DNA from: JBGRQA01 sp041725895
GTDB lineage: Bacteria; Bacteroidota; Bacteroidia; Bacteroidales; Marinifilaceae
Direction of reading: 5' to 3'
DNA: 39,637 bases
Assembly: GCA_041725895.1 (NCBI GenBank)
Contig: JBGRQA010000043.1
Coordinates: 1-39,637, forward strand
The number at the start of each line of letters is the position of its first letter. The stretch's first letter is position 1. Positions 32,762 through 39,637 of the stretch are shown piece after piece. The notes beneath the pieces are model-generated. The model was given only the letters and a program-made list of their open reading frames with translations, did not search any database and was not told the DNA's origin. The position numbers and the translations under genes are program-made.

Positions 32762-33088
32762 CTATTCTTCTATGTTAAACCCCCAATCACGAATGGTTTG
32801 TGGTTCGTCCGGGTAAATTGTTTGGAGGAAATGTCCAATACTTTTTACTTCTCGGGAGATGAAACGAATTTCCTGTCGGCGTTTTTCCCGGCTGTTGATT
32901 GCTTCGTTCCGGGTTTGAGGAATCGATTCTTTGTAGGTTTTTATAATCTGTAATTTACGTTTAATGCGATCCATATTAAATGCTGCATTCAAAGGACTTC
33001 TCTTAGGGTGACTTTCATGGTGTAAAGATATTTTTAAAACCAGTTGAAGAAGATCCTCCTCTTTTCGTGGAATTTGAATTTTCGTCAT
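32762..33088 (-). CDS. Small coiled-coil hypothetical protein
   Basis: A 108-residue, highly charged helical protein. It begins TKIQIPRKEEDLLQLVLKI, has a central basic coiled-coil region (MDRIKRKLQIIKTYKES), and ends RDWGFNIEE. Bacteroidota genomes hold short proteins of the same layout that begin KI-IP-N-EELL and finish GDWGFEV, so I regard it as real although no function is known to me. The frame extends to a TTG at 33094; the ATG at 33088 is preferred. It is the only minus-strand gene in this half of the window. Confidence 0.55.
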   Translation of the reverse strand: MTKIQIPRKEEDLLQLVLKISLHHESHPKRSPLNAAFNMDRIKRKLQIIKTYKESIPQTRNEAINSREKRRQEIRFISREVKSIGHFLQTIYPDEPQTIRDWGFNIEE

Positions 33089-33094
33089 AATCAA

Positions 33095-33680
33095 TTTCTT
33101 AATAGTGAATTTCTTGAAAAGTGTATTATCTCGTCTTTAGGGGGGGGAGGACGGCCGCTTGCGTCCCTTAATTAAAAGCAGAGCATAGGTATGAAAAGAG
33201 GAAGGGAAATAATTGTACTGATGGATTCAAGTCTTGATTGGATGGGGTAGTGTTGCCTCATGGAAGTAGTTTTTCTGGTTTAAAACGATCCGTGATGTGT
33301 TAGTAAAATTACCGCTCGATTAGGAGAATGTAAAGACCAATAATTAATTAAGAGCTTATTTAAAATTGTTCAAAAGAATAACTACGGAAAAAAAAGATTT
33401 CAAAGTTTTTAAAGGAAAGAGAAATCGATTGGACTTTATTCAAAACGAAGAGAGATTTAGATCCGGATTTGGAATACCATGCTTGAGATGTTGTTTTTTG
33501 ATTTTCTCAACAAAGCTTCGTTCGGTAACGAATTGATTTTATAATAATAAAGTTTTTAGTAATTGCCATATTGTAACGAAAGGGCCAGAAAAGTGTGGTT
33601 TTTAACCTGTTTTGGTGGTAAAACGAAAGGATAATGTTCTGAATTTCTACTTACTGCTGTAGAATATGGTTTTATTTTCC
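33095..33680. other. Gene-poor gap before prfA
   Basis: I see no credible coding frame. It holds a run of eight G at 33141-33148 and a small GGACG/CGTCC hairpin (about 33151-33168). A very A/T-rich stretch at 33335-33420 (ATTAATTAAGAGCTTATTTAAA) and scattered short inverted repeats may be the decayed remains of a mobile element or lost gene, but nothing identifiable remains. Confidence 0.4.
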
Positions 33681-33688
33681 TAATTTTG
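33681..33688 (+). promoter_or_regulatory. Promoter -7 element for prfA
   Basis: TAATTTTG matches TAnnTTTG, 25 bp before the ATG. AAGGAG (33699-33704) is a ribosome-binding site candidate. Confidence 0.45.
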
Positions 33689-33713
33689 TGGCAAATTTAA
33701 GGAGACTAGTATA

Positions 33714-34799
33714 ATGAGCAATAATTTGTTACTGGATAAATTAGAAGGAGTTTTCATTCGTTTTGACGAGGTTTCACAGCTGATTACTGACCCCGAAGTG
33801 ATGGGGGATATGAAGCGCTTCGTTAAATTGAGTAAAGAATACAAAGAGTTGGAGCAAGTTGTAGCTGCAGCCAAGGAATATAAGAATGCCATGGATACCA
33901 TAGAGGAATCGAAGGATATCATTGCTAATGAATCTGACGAAGAATTAAGGGACATGGCTAAGATGGAGCTTGAAGAGTTAGAGGTTAAGCTACCAGAGAT
34001 GGAGGAGAACATTAAGTTGTTATTGGTTCCAGCTGATCCGGAGGATGGAAAAAATGCAATTCTTGAAATTCGTGCGGGTACTGGTGGTGATGAGGCAAGT
34101 ATTTTTGCCGGTGATTTGGCCCGGATGTATACTAAGTTCTGTGAAGCTCGTGGTTGGAAGGTTTCTATTTCGAGTTATAGTGAAGGAACCTCGGGTGGTT
34201 ACAAGGAAATTGTAATGAACGTTAACGGTGAGGGTGTTTATGGTGTATTGAAGTACGAATCAGGTGTACATCGTGTACAGCGTGTTCCTCAAACCGAAAC
34301 CCAGGGACGTGTTCATACATCGGCTGCTTCGGTTGCTGTGTTGCCTGAAGCAGAGGAGTTTGATGTTGAGGTAAAGGAAAGTGATATTCGTAAAGATACC
34401 TATTGTTCTTCAGGACCTGGAGGTCAGTCGGTAAATACCACCTATTCGGCTATTCGCTTGACCCACATTCCAACAGGTATTGTGGTGACTTGCCAGGATC
34501 AGAAGTCTCAATTGAAGAACTTGGCCAAGGCAATGATTGAATTGCGTTCGCGTATCTATGCCCAGGAGCATCAGAAATATTTGGATGCCATTGCATCGAA
34601 ACGAAAGACTATGGTTTCAACAGGTGACCGTTCTGCTAAGATTCGAACGTATAACTATCCGCAAGGGCGTGTTACCGATCACCGTATCAATTTAACTCTT
34701 TACAATTTGGCTGCCACCATGGATGGCGATATTCAGGAGATTATCGATAAGCTTCAGATTGAAGAAAATGCCGAGCGACTTAAAGAAAGCGGCTTATAA
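33714..34799 (+). CDS. prfA: Peptide chain release factor 1
   Basis: A 361-residue class-I release factor, normal length. The catalytic loop is G236-G237-Q238 in SSGPGGQSVNTT. The stop-codon reading loop is RVPQTETQGRVHTSA, with a P-x-T tripeptide as in RF1 (reads UAA and UAG) rather than the SPF of RF2. Other conserved parts: LEIRAGTGGDEASIFAGDL and YNYPQGRVTDHRINLTLY. The N-terminal 100 residues are a helical arm. It lies 90 bp before pyrF with a terminator between them, so the two may be only partly linked. Confidence 0.97.
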   Translation: MSNNLLLDKLEGVFIRFDEVSQLITDPEVMGDMKRFVKLSKEYKELEQVVAAAKEYKNAMDTIEESKDIIANESDEELRDMAKMELEELEVKLPEMEENIKLLLVPADPEDGKNAILEIRAGTGGDEASIFAGDLARMYTKFCEARGWKVSISSYSEGTSGGYKEIVMNVNGEGVYGVLKYESGVHRVQRVPQTETQGRVHTSAASVAVLPEAEEFDVEVKESDIRKDTYCSSGPGGQSVNTTYSAIRLTHIPTGIVVTCQDQKSQLKNLAKAMIELRSRIYAQEHQKYLDAIASKRKTMVSTGDRSAKIRTYNYPQGRVTDHRINLTLYNLAATMDGDIQEIIDKLQIEENAERLKESGL

Positions 34800-34807
34800 A
34801 GTTATTG

Positions 34808-34838
34808 ATGGCAGTAATTGTTTACTGCCATTTTTTTT
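34808..34838 (+). terminator. Intrinsic terminator of prfA
   Basis: A perfect 10-bp stem (34808-34817 with 34822-34831), a 4-base loop and eight T. Confidence 0.9.
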
Positions 34839-34888
34839 GTCTTAAATTGAAATTCATAACGTTAATACGATATAAATAAGCAACCTGT

Positions 34889-35716
34889 ATGGACTATAAA
34901 GCACTTTTCGAGCAAATTAAAAAGAAAAAAAGTTTCCTGTGTGTGGGATTGGATAGTGATTTGAAGAAAATTCCAGCCCATTTGTTGAATCTGGAAGATC
35001 CGATTTTTGAATTTAACAAGCAGATTGTGGATGCGACTGTTGATGTAACTGTTGCTTACAAACCCAATATTGCTTTCTACGAGAGTTTGGGTGCAGCTGG
35101 CTGGATTACTCTGGAAAAAACAGTGAATTACATTAAAGAGAACTACCCCGAAGTATTTTTGATTGCTGATGCAAAACGTGGAGATATTGGCAATACCTCA
35201 AAAATGTATGCAAGTGCTTTTCTGGAGAAAATGCCTTTTGATTCGATCACTGTGGCTCCTTATATGGGGGAAGATTCGGTGACTCCTTTTCTTGAATATG
35301 ATGGAAAGTGGGTGATTCTTTTGGCTTTAACATCCAATAAGGGAGCATTCGATTTACAGTTTTTTCAGGAGGGGGAAACCCGATTGTTCGAGCGCGTATT
35401 GGAAAAATCACAAGATTGGGGAACCAAGGAGAATATGATGTATGTGGTTGGTGCTACCAAAGCCGAAATGCTATCAGATATTCGTAAAATTATTCCTGGT
35501 CATTTCCTGCTGGTTCCTGGTGTTGGTGCTCAGGGCGGAAGTTTGCAGGAGGTTGCAAAATATGGCATGAATGATCAGTGTGGTTTGCTGGTGAATTCCT
35601 CAAGGGGAATCATTTATGCTGATACAACAGAAAAATTTGCCGAAGTAGCTCGCGAGAAATCCGTGGAGTTGCAAAAAGAGATGACAGAACTTTTGCTTGA
35701 GCATAAAGTGATCTAA
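34889..35716 (+). CDS. pyrF: Orotidine 5'-phosphate decarboxylase (long type)
   Basis: A 275-residue enzyme of the subfamily 2 form, which is longer than the E. coli enzyme (245). It makes UMP from OMP in the cytoplasm. FLCVGLDSDLKKIP is the N-terminal substrate strand; AYKPNIAFYE and the catalytic ADAKRGDIGNTSKMYA with Lys and Asp follow. LVPGVGAQGG and LVNSSRGIIYA form the phosphate-binding end. It has its own terminator downstream. Confidence 0.96.
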   Translation: MDYKALFEQIKKKKSFLCVGLDSDLKKIPAHLLNLEDPIFEFNKQIVDATVDVTVAYKPNIAFYESLGAAGWITLEKTVNYIKENYPEVFLIADAKRGDIGNTSKMYASAFLEKMPFDSITVAPYMGEDSVTPFLEYDGKWVILLALTSNKGAFDLQFFQEGETRLFERVLEKSQDWGTKENMMYVVGATKAEMLSDIRKIIPGHFLLVPGVGAQGGSLQEVAKYGMNDQCGLLVNSSRGIIYADTTEKFAEVAREKSVELQKEMTELLLEHKVI

Positions 35717-35744
35717 TCAAGATAATTTCTGGCTAAAATATTTG

Positions 35745-35778
35745 AATGCGGTGTTACTAGGGTAGCATCGCATTTTTT
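35745..35778 (+). terminator. Intrinsic terminator of pyrF
   Basis: A 13-bp stem with two G-T pairs (35745-35757 with 35762-35774), a 4-base loop and a T run. Confidence 0.85.
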
Positions 35779-35810
35779 GTTATTAAAATTTTCTTATTCG
35801 AGGATTGAGT

Positions 35811-35835
35811 CTATTAAATTTCTTAAATTTAATAG
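35811..35835. promoter_or_regulatory. Perfect AT-rich hairpin or operator before the DUF2851 gene
   Basis: CTATTAAATTT (35811-35821) and 35825-35835 are exact reverse complements with a 3-base centre, 9 bp before the start codon. No T run follows, so this is a candidate operator or 5' UTR hairpin. Confidence 0.4.
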
Positions 35836-35844
35836 AAAAGCAAA

Positions 35845-37143
35845 ATGATGAAGGAGGAGTTTTTGCATTTTGTCTGGAGACACCGACTTTTCACCAGTGA
35901 GTATGCCATGTCGGAAAGGGGAGAAAGAATCCATATAGTGGATGTCGGTACCTGTAATCATGATGCTGGGCCTGATTTTTTTAATGCCCGGATTAGGATT
36001 GATGGAGTGCTTTGGGCTGGAAATGTGGAGATTCATTTGAGAGCTTCCGATTGGACGCGTCATGGTCACTGTTCGGACCCTGCCTATGAAAATGTAATAT
36101 TGCATGTGGTACAGGAGGCGGATAAGGAGATTTATGGAAGGAATGGCCGAATTATTCCCTGCATTTGTTTGGAGTATTCGGAATTGTTATTGAAACAATA
36201 TCAAAGTTTGCTGGAGAGTAAGCAATGGATACCTTGTGAAACGGAATTGCGTAAGTTAGACTCCTTTTTCCTAAATTCCTGGTTGGATCGGATGTTGGTA
36301 GAACGATTAGAAAGAAAGGCTGAAGGGATAATCAATTGTTTAAAGCGGAATAAAAATTCATGGGAAGATAGTTTTTATCAACACCTTGCTCGAAATTTTG
36401 GGATGAAAGTTAATGCAGAGCCTTTTGGTTTATTGGCTCGCTCCTTGCCTTTGAAAATTCTTGCCCGACAAAAAAATTCTTTGATTCAACTGGAAGCTTT
36501 GCTTTTTGGGCAGGCTGGTTTTTTGAGTGGAAAAATTTTTGAAGATGATTATGCTATCCAATTGCAACGCGAATACGAGTTTTTAAAGCAAAAATACAGT
36601 TTAAAACCGATGTTGTTTTCCCATTGGAAATTCATGAGATTGCGACCTAATAATTTTCCTACGATTCGAATTGCTCAATTCGCCTTTCTGATAAATCATT
36701 CTCGATCTTTGTTCTCGTATATTCTGGAAACGAATGAAATAGTTGAAATAAAAAAAATGTTTTTTGCAGGAGTTTCCGATTACTGGAAAACCCATTATAT
36801 TTTCGACAAACCTGCGGCTTTTTCAAATAAGATTATTGGGGATTCGTTTTTAGACCTGTTACTCATCAATACGGTGATTCCCTTTCTTTTTGTTTATGGG
36901 CGGTTCCATAAGAAGTGTCAATATGAAGAGAGAGCAATCAATTTTTTGAATTCAATAAAAGCCGAAAACAATCAGGTGATTCGCAGATGGAGAGAAATGG
37001 GGATTCAGCCTGCCTCAGCTTTTTATTCACAAGCCTTGCTTCAATTAAAAACAGAGTATTGTGATTCAGCTCGTTGTTTGGAATGTGAGATGGGTAATCG
37101 GATTATCAGAACAACAATTCTTTCAAAAAATCAGACAGAATAG
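35845..37143 (+). CDS. DUF2851 family protein
   Basis: A 432-residue cytoplasmic protein of the DUF2851 family, found widely in Bacteroidota, with no proven function. The N-terminus has EEFLHFVWRHRLFT and the conserved core HDAGPDFFNARIRIDGVLWAGNVEIHLRASDW, followed by HVVQEAD. This segment resembles a nuclease-like or phosphate-binding beta core, but I make no claim of activity. The C-terminus ends with C-x5-C-x2-C (YCDSARCLECEMG), a possible metal site. A second ATG at 35848 is equally likely. A palindrome lies just upstream. Confidence 0.85.
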   Translation: MMKEEFLHFVWRHRLFTSEYAMSERGERIHIVDVGTCNHDAGPDFFNARIRIDGVLWAGNVEIHLRASDWTRHGHCSDPAYENVILHVVQEADKEIYGRNGRIIPCICLEYSELLLKQYQSLLESKQWIPCETELRKLDSFFLNSWLDRMLVERLERKAEGIINCLKRNKNSWEDSFYQHLARNFGMKVNAEPFGLLARSLPLKILARQKNSLIQLEALLFGQAGFLSGKIFEDDYAIQLQREYEFLKQKYSLKPMLFSHWKFMRLRPNNFPTIRIAQFAFLINHSRSLFSYILETNEIVEIKKMFFAGVSDYWKTHYIFDKPAAFSNKIIGDSFLDLLLINTVIPFLFVYGRFHKKCQYEERAINFLNSIKAENNQVIRRWREMGIQPASAFYSQALLQLKTEYCDSARCLECEMGNRIIRTTILSKNQTE

Positions 37144-37168
37144 TTGATTTGTGCAGATTTTTTAAGGG

Positions 37169-37194
37169 AATGATTATCTTTAGTAATCATTTTC
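37169..37194 (+). terminator. Hairpin after the DUF2851 gene, near a promoter-like element
   Basis: AATGATTA (37169-37176) pairs with TAATCATT (37184-37191), followed by TTTC. The loop side contains TATCTTTA, one mismatch from a -7 promoter element for the channel gene that begins at 37207, so its role is ambiguous. Confidence 0.45.
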
Positions 37195-37206
37195 AATAAG
37201 TAATTT

Positions 37207-38247
37207 ATGAAGAGGCCACGAATTTGGGCAGCGAATGTTCGGACCCTTAGCATAGCATTGGTGTTGTCTGTTTTTACTATAGCCATTGGTACTGTAGGGT
37301 ATATGAGTATAGATGAAGCTTATAGTTTTGTAGATGCTTTATATATGACGGTGATCACCATAACCACGGTTGGATTTACCGAAGTTCATCCAATGTCGGA
37401 TGTGGGAAAGGTCTTTACCATATTCCTGATTTTTATGAGTTTTGGGATTTTGGGGTATTTGGCATCAGCAGTAACACGTTTTATTTTAGATGGAGTTTTT
37501 CGTAGAAATTTAAAGGATTACAGAGTGACTCGTAAAATTGATAAGTTGCAGAACCACGTAATTGTATGTGGGTATGGAAGAAATGGACGGCAGGCAACCC
37601 TGGAGTTGCTTGATCATAACGAAGATGTTATTATAATTGATAAGGATGAAGCGGTAATTGAACGGATTCGGGAAAATCCTGATCTATTGTTCATTCAGGG
37701 GGATGCCCACGAGGAGGGAATTCTGGAAATGGCCAGAATTTCGAATGCTAAGGCGCTCATATCGGCTATGCCTAACGATGCCGAAAATGTGTATGTTGTT
37801 TTAACAGCCAGGGAGTTGAATGAGGATTTGAGAATTATTTCTCGATCGTCAAGTGTTCAGTCTGATAATAAATTGAAGCGAGCTGGAGCTGATAATGTTA
37901 TTATGCCCGATCGTATCGGAGGACAAAGAATGGCAAAACTGGTGGCGCAACCCGATGTAGTGGAATTTTTGGATAGCATTTTGTTGCAGTCTAAAGGAGA
38001 TGTGAATCTGGTTGAAGTAAGTTGTCAAAATTTGGCAACTTCTTTTGCGGGGAAATCGATTCGTGAATTGAATGTGAGAGATAAATCCGGGGCTAATATT
38101 ATTGGTTTAAAGGATGATGAAGGGAAATATATTTATAATCCTTCCCCGGAGAATAAATTGACGCTCAAATCGCATCTTTTTGTTTTAGGTAATCTACAGC
38201 AAATTCAAGCTTTAAGGATGTTGCTTCGAGAGGGCGTTATGAGTTAA
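37207..38247 (+). CDS. Two-helix potassium channel with RCK (TrkA-N) domain
   Basis: A 346-residue inner-membrane K+ channel. Helix one is about residues 13-32; the pore loop carries the selectivity filter T53-T54-V55-G56-F57; helix two is about 66-90. The cytoplasmic RCK/TrkA-N Rossmann domain follows (VIVCGYGRNGRQATLELL, VIIIDKD, LFIQGDAHEEGIL), then a TrkA-C domain from about residue 255. This is the MthK/Kch layout, and gating by ligand such as calcium or nucleotide is usual. The filter reads VGF rather than VGY, which still occurs in functional channels. The next gene begins 10 bp downstream, so the two are probably co-transcribed. Confidence 0.93.
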   Translation: MKRPRIWAANVRTLSIALVLSVFTIAIGTVGYMSIDEAYSFVDALYMTVITITTVGFTEVHPMSDVGKVFTIFLIFMSFGILGYLASAVTRFILDGVFRRNLKDYRVTRKIDKLQNHVIVCGYGRNGRQATLELLDHNEDVIIIDKDEAVIERIRENPDLLFIQGDAHEEGILEMARISNAKALISAMPNDAENVYVVLTARELNEDLRIISRSSSVQSDNKLKRAGADNVIMPDRIGGQRMAKLVAQPDVVEFLDSILLQSKGDVNLVEVSCQNLATSFAGKSIRELNVRDKSGANIIGLKDDEGKYIYNPSPENKLTLKSHLFVLGNLQQIQALRMLLREGVMS

Positions 38248-38257
38248 TAATTTTATT

Positions 38258-39178
38258 ATGCGAGTTTTAATTACCGGAAGTAATGGTCTGCTTGGGCAAA
38301 AATTGGTGGACCGATTGATTGGAATTCCGTCCATTGAATTAATGGCTACTTCAATGCATGATAATGTAATTGGCTTTTCTTCTGGGTATGAGTTTGCTCG
38401 AATGGATATAACCGATCACCAGCAGTGTCGTGATATAATACAAAAGTTTCAACCGGATACGATTGTAAATACAGCGGCTATTTCACATGCAGATATATGC
38501 GAGGATCACCCTGATTTGTGTCGTTTGGTGAATGTTGATGCAGTTGGAAATCTGGTAGAAATAGCCAATGGATTGAGTGCACACTTTATTCATTTGTCTA
38601 CTGATTTTGTACATAATGGAGAATCAGGTCCTTACAGGGAAAATGATTTGGTTGCTCCCCGAAACTATTATGGAGTAAGTAAATTGGAAAGTGAGGAGTT
38701 GGTTCAAAAGTATTGTAAACATTGGGCAATTGTTAGAACTGTTTTGGTTTATGGGGTGAATTCTAATATATCTCGTTCAAACCTTATGCTTTGGGTGAAG
38801 AATTCTCTGGAACAAGGTAAGTCCATCCGGGTGGTTGACGATCAGTACAGGACACCGACTTTAGTGGAGGATTTGGCTGAAGGTTTGTTTAGACTAATAA
38901 ATCTGAAGACACAGGGTATCTACAATATATCCGGGGAAGAGTTTCTTTCGGTATATGATATAGCTCTAAGAGTTGCTCGTTTTTTCAAATTACCTACCAA
39001 TTTAATTTCTCCTATAACAACCCGGGAGCTAAGTGAGAAAGCAGTTCGACCATTAAGGACAGGTCTTTTAGTTGATAAAGCCAAATCAGAATTAGGGTTT
39101 CGGCCAACAAGTCTGGAGAACGGCCTGGATGTTTTGAAGGAACAACTAGAGAATTTGGAGAATGATTTTGAATATTAG
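38258..39178 (+). CDS. RmlD-like NAD(P)-dependent sugar-nucleotide reductase
   Basis: A 306-residue short-chain reductase of the extended type, closest to dTDP-4-dehydrorhamnose reductase. The N-terminal nucleotide loop is LITGSNGLLGQKL. VNTAAISHADICEDHPD and LSTDFVHNGESGPYRENDLVAPRNYYGVSKLESE hold the S/T-Y-x3-K catalytic set. The C-terminal GIYNISGEEFLSVYDIALRVA completes the fold. No rmlABC genes are nearby, so the real substrate may be another nucleotide sugar, or it may be a stand-alone reductase. It follows the K+ channel gene by 10 bp. Confidence 0.82.
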   Translation: MRVLITGSNGLLGQKLVDRLIGIPSIELMATSMHDNVIGFSSGYEFARMDITDHQQCRDIIQKFQPDTIVNTAAISHADICEDHPDLCRLVNVDAVGNLVEIANGLSAHFIHLSTDFVHNGESGPYRENDLVAPRNYYGVSKLESEELVQKYCKHWAIVRTVLVYGVNSNISRSNLMLWVKNSLEQGKSIRVVDDQYRTPTLVEDLAEGLFRLINLKTQGIYNISGEEFLSVYDIALRVARFFKLPTNLISPITTRELSEKAVRPLRTGLLVDKAKSELGFRPTSLENGLDVLKEQLENLENDFEY

Positions 39179-39249
39179 TCTTTTTGAAAAAAAAACATGT
39201 TGGTATTCAGGTTTGTAGGCATGGATCAGGAAAAAAAGTCATGCTGAGA

Positions 39250-39282
39250 TTTGGAGGAATCAAAAATCTTGGCCTATCTTTG
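39250..39282 (+). promoter_or_regulatory. Tandem promoter P1
   Basis: TTTG at 39250-39253 (-33), then 21 bp, then TATCTTTG at 39275-39282 (-7). The downstream CTTTCAACGGAGAG resembles the stretch after P2. Confidence 0.75.
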
Positions 39283-39318
39283 TAGTCACTTTCAACGGAG
39301 AGTGGATTTATAAAATGG

Positions 39319-39395
39319 TTGTTTAGTAGTATTATAGGCAGTGGTAGGGTGGACGTAGGAATTTTTTTTAAATTAATCTACACGCTACTAAACAA
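39319..39395 (+). promoter_or_regulatory. Long-range inverted repeat in the P1 transcript leader
   Basis: TTGTTTAGTAG (39319-39329) and CTACTAAACAA (39385-39395) are exact reverse complements with 55 bases between, lying between P1 and P2. It could be a leader stem, for example for antitermination or processing. Confidence 0.45.
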
Positions 39396-39434
39396 TGTTT
39401 TGAAATTTTGAAAAAAAACTTTTTTCAAGAAAGG

Positions 39435-39467
39435 CTTGCAAAATTGAAAATGTTTTGCGTATTTTTG
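39435..39467 (+). promoter_or_regulatory. Tandem promoter P2
   Basis: CTTG at 39435-39438, then 21 bp, then TATTTTTG at 39460-39467, followed by CACCCGCTTT. The -33 element lies in TTGCAAAA, shared with P3. Confidence 0.75.
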
Positions 39468-39568
39468 CACCCGCTTTCAACGGAAAGCCTTTTAAAGGGA
39501 GGATGTCTGGAGTGCTAGTGTTTATGCGACACACGAAAGACTGGCCCGAAAAAAAGTTTGAAAAAAGA

Positions 39569-39601
39569 TTTGCAAAATTAGAATTAAATTCTTTATCTTT
39601 G
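39569..39601 (+). promoter_or_regulatory. Tandem promoter P3
   Basis: TTTG at 39569-39572 (in TTTGCAAAA), then 21 bp, then TATCTTTG at 39594-39601 and CACCCGCTTTT. A small GCTTTT/AAAAGC hairpin follows. The transcribed gene lies beyond the window. Confidence 0.8.
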
Positions 39602-39637
39602 CACCCGCTTTTGGAAACAAAAGCAACGTTCTTGAAA

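Noticed and set aside
32648..32953. 101-codon plus-strand frame
   Set aside because: It lies opposite the small coiled-coil gene, whose product has a typical family layout, while this frame does not.
1..39637. CRISPR array, tRNA or rRNA genes
   Set aside because: No regularly spaced repeats and no tRNA- or rRNA-like sequence were noticed. Only the promoters at the right edge hint at a stable-RNA operon outside the window.

Overview
The window reads as a chromosomal segment of an AT-rich member of the Bacteroidota, probably a marine or anaerobic Bacteroidales/Marinilabiliales-type organism. This rests on type III glutamine synthetase, DUF3109, DUF2851 and DUF4922 proteins, a PorE-like gliding/type IX secretion protein, promoters of the TAnnTTTG type, and scarce Shine-Dalgarno sequences. 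The species cannot be fixed from the sequence alone.

Region 1 (1-4.8 kb) is an accessory, rearranged patch. It has one intact AraC regulator, two different metallo-beta-lactamase-fold hydrolases and three AraC pieces: a partial gene at the left edge, a frameshifted remnant before the second hydrolase, and a 5'-truncated fragment before the dehalogenase. Two of the pieces form a 197-bp direct repeat with 6 mismatches, bracketing about 4.4 kb.

Region 2 (4.9-8.2 kb) is a compact organohalide-respiration-type operon: a Tat-exported reductive dehalogenase (rdhA), its membrane anchor (rdhB), a NosR/RdhC-like FMN and iron-sulfur membrane protein, and a 30-residue membrane peptide. A perfect 14-bp inverted repeat precedes rdhA. 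Between rdhB and rdhC lies a switch-like RNA region in which a C-rich arm can pair either locally or with a strong Shine-Dalgarno of a 9-codon mini-ORF that overlaps the rdhC start.

Region 3 (8.7-12.6 kb) is housekeeping: gpmI, a DUF3109 cysteine-rich protein and an M20 dipeptidase, each closed by a clear terminator.

Region 4 (12.8-22.3 kb) looks like a muropeptide (MurNAc) salvage locus: a FadR-type GntR regulator, murQ and a BadF/BadG-type sugar kinase on the minus strand, and divergently a tandem-domain glycosyltransferase, a DUF1460 amidase-like lipoprotein, a DUF4922 protein with a GalT-like HxHxQ motif, a SpoIID/LytB protein and an AmpG-like permease with a roughly 200-residue insertion. 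The nucleotidyltransferase-like and glycosyltransferase genes have no obvious role in the textbook pathway.

Region 5 (22.5-39.2 kb) is mixed core genome: a calcineurin-type phosphoesterase, a CotH-like protein, glnN with a G/C-tract-rich leader, a PorE-like OmpA protein, purM, a small beta-barrel protein, a short coiled-coil protein, prfA, pyrF, DUF2851, a K+ channel with RCK domain, and an RmlD-like reductase. The right end (39.2-39.6 kb) carries three strong promoters with identical 21-bp spacing, of the kind found before stable-RNA operons, so an rRNA or similar highly expressed operon probably begins just beyond the window.
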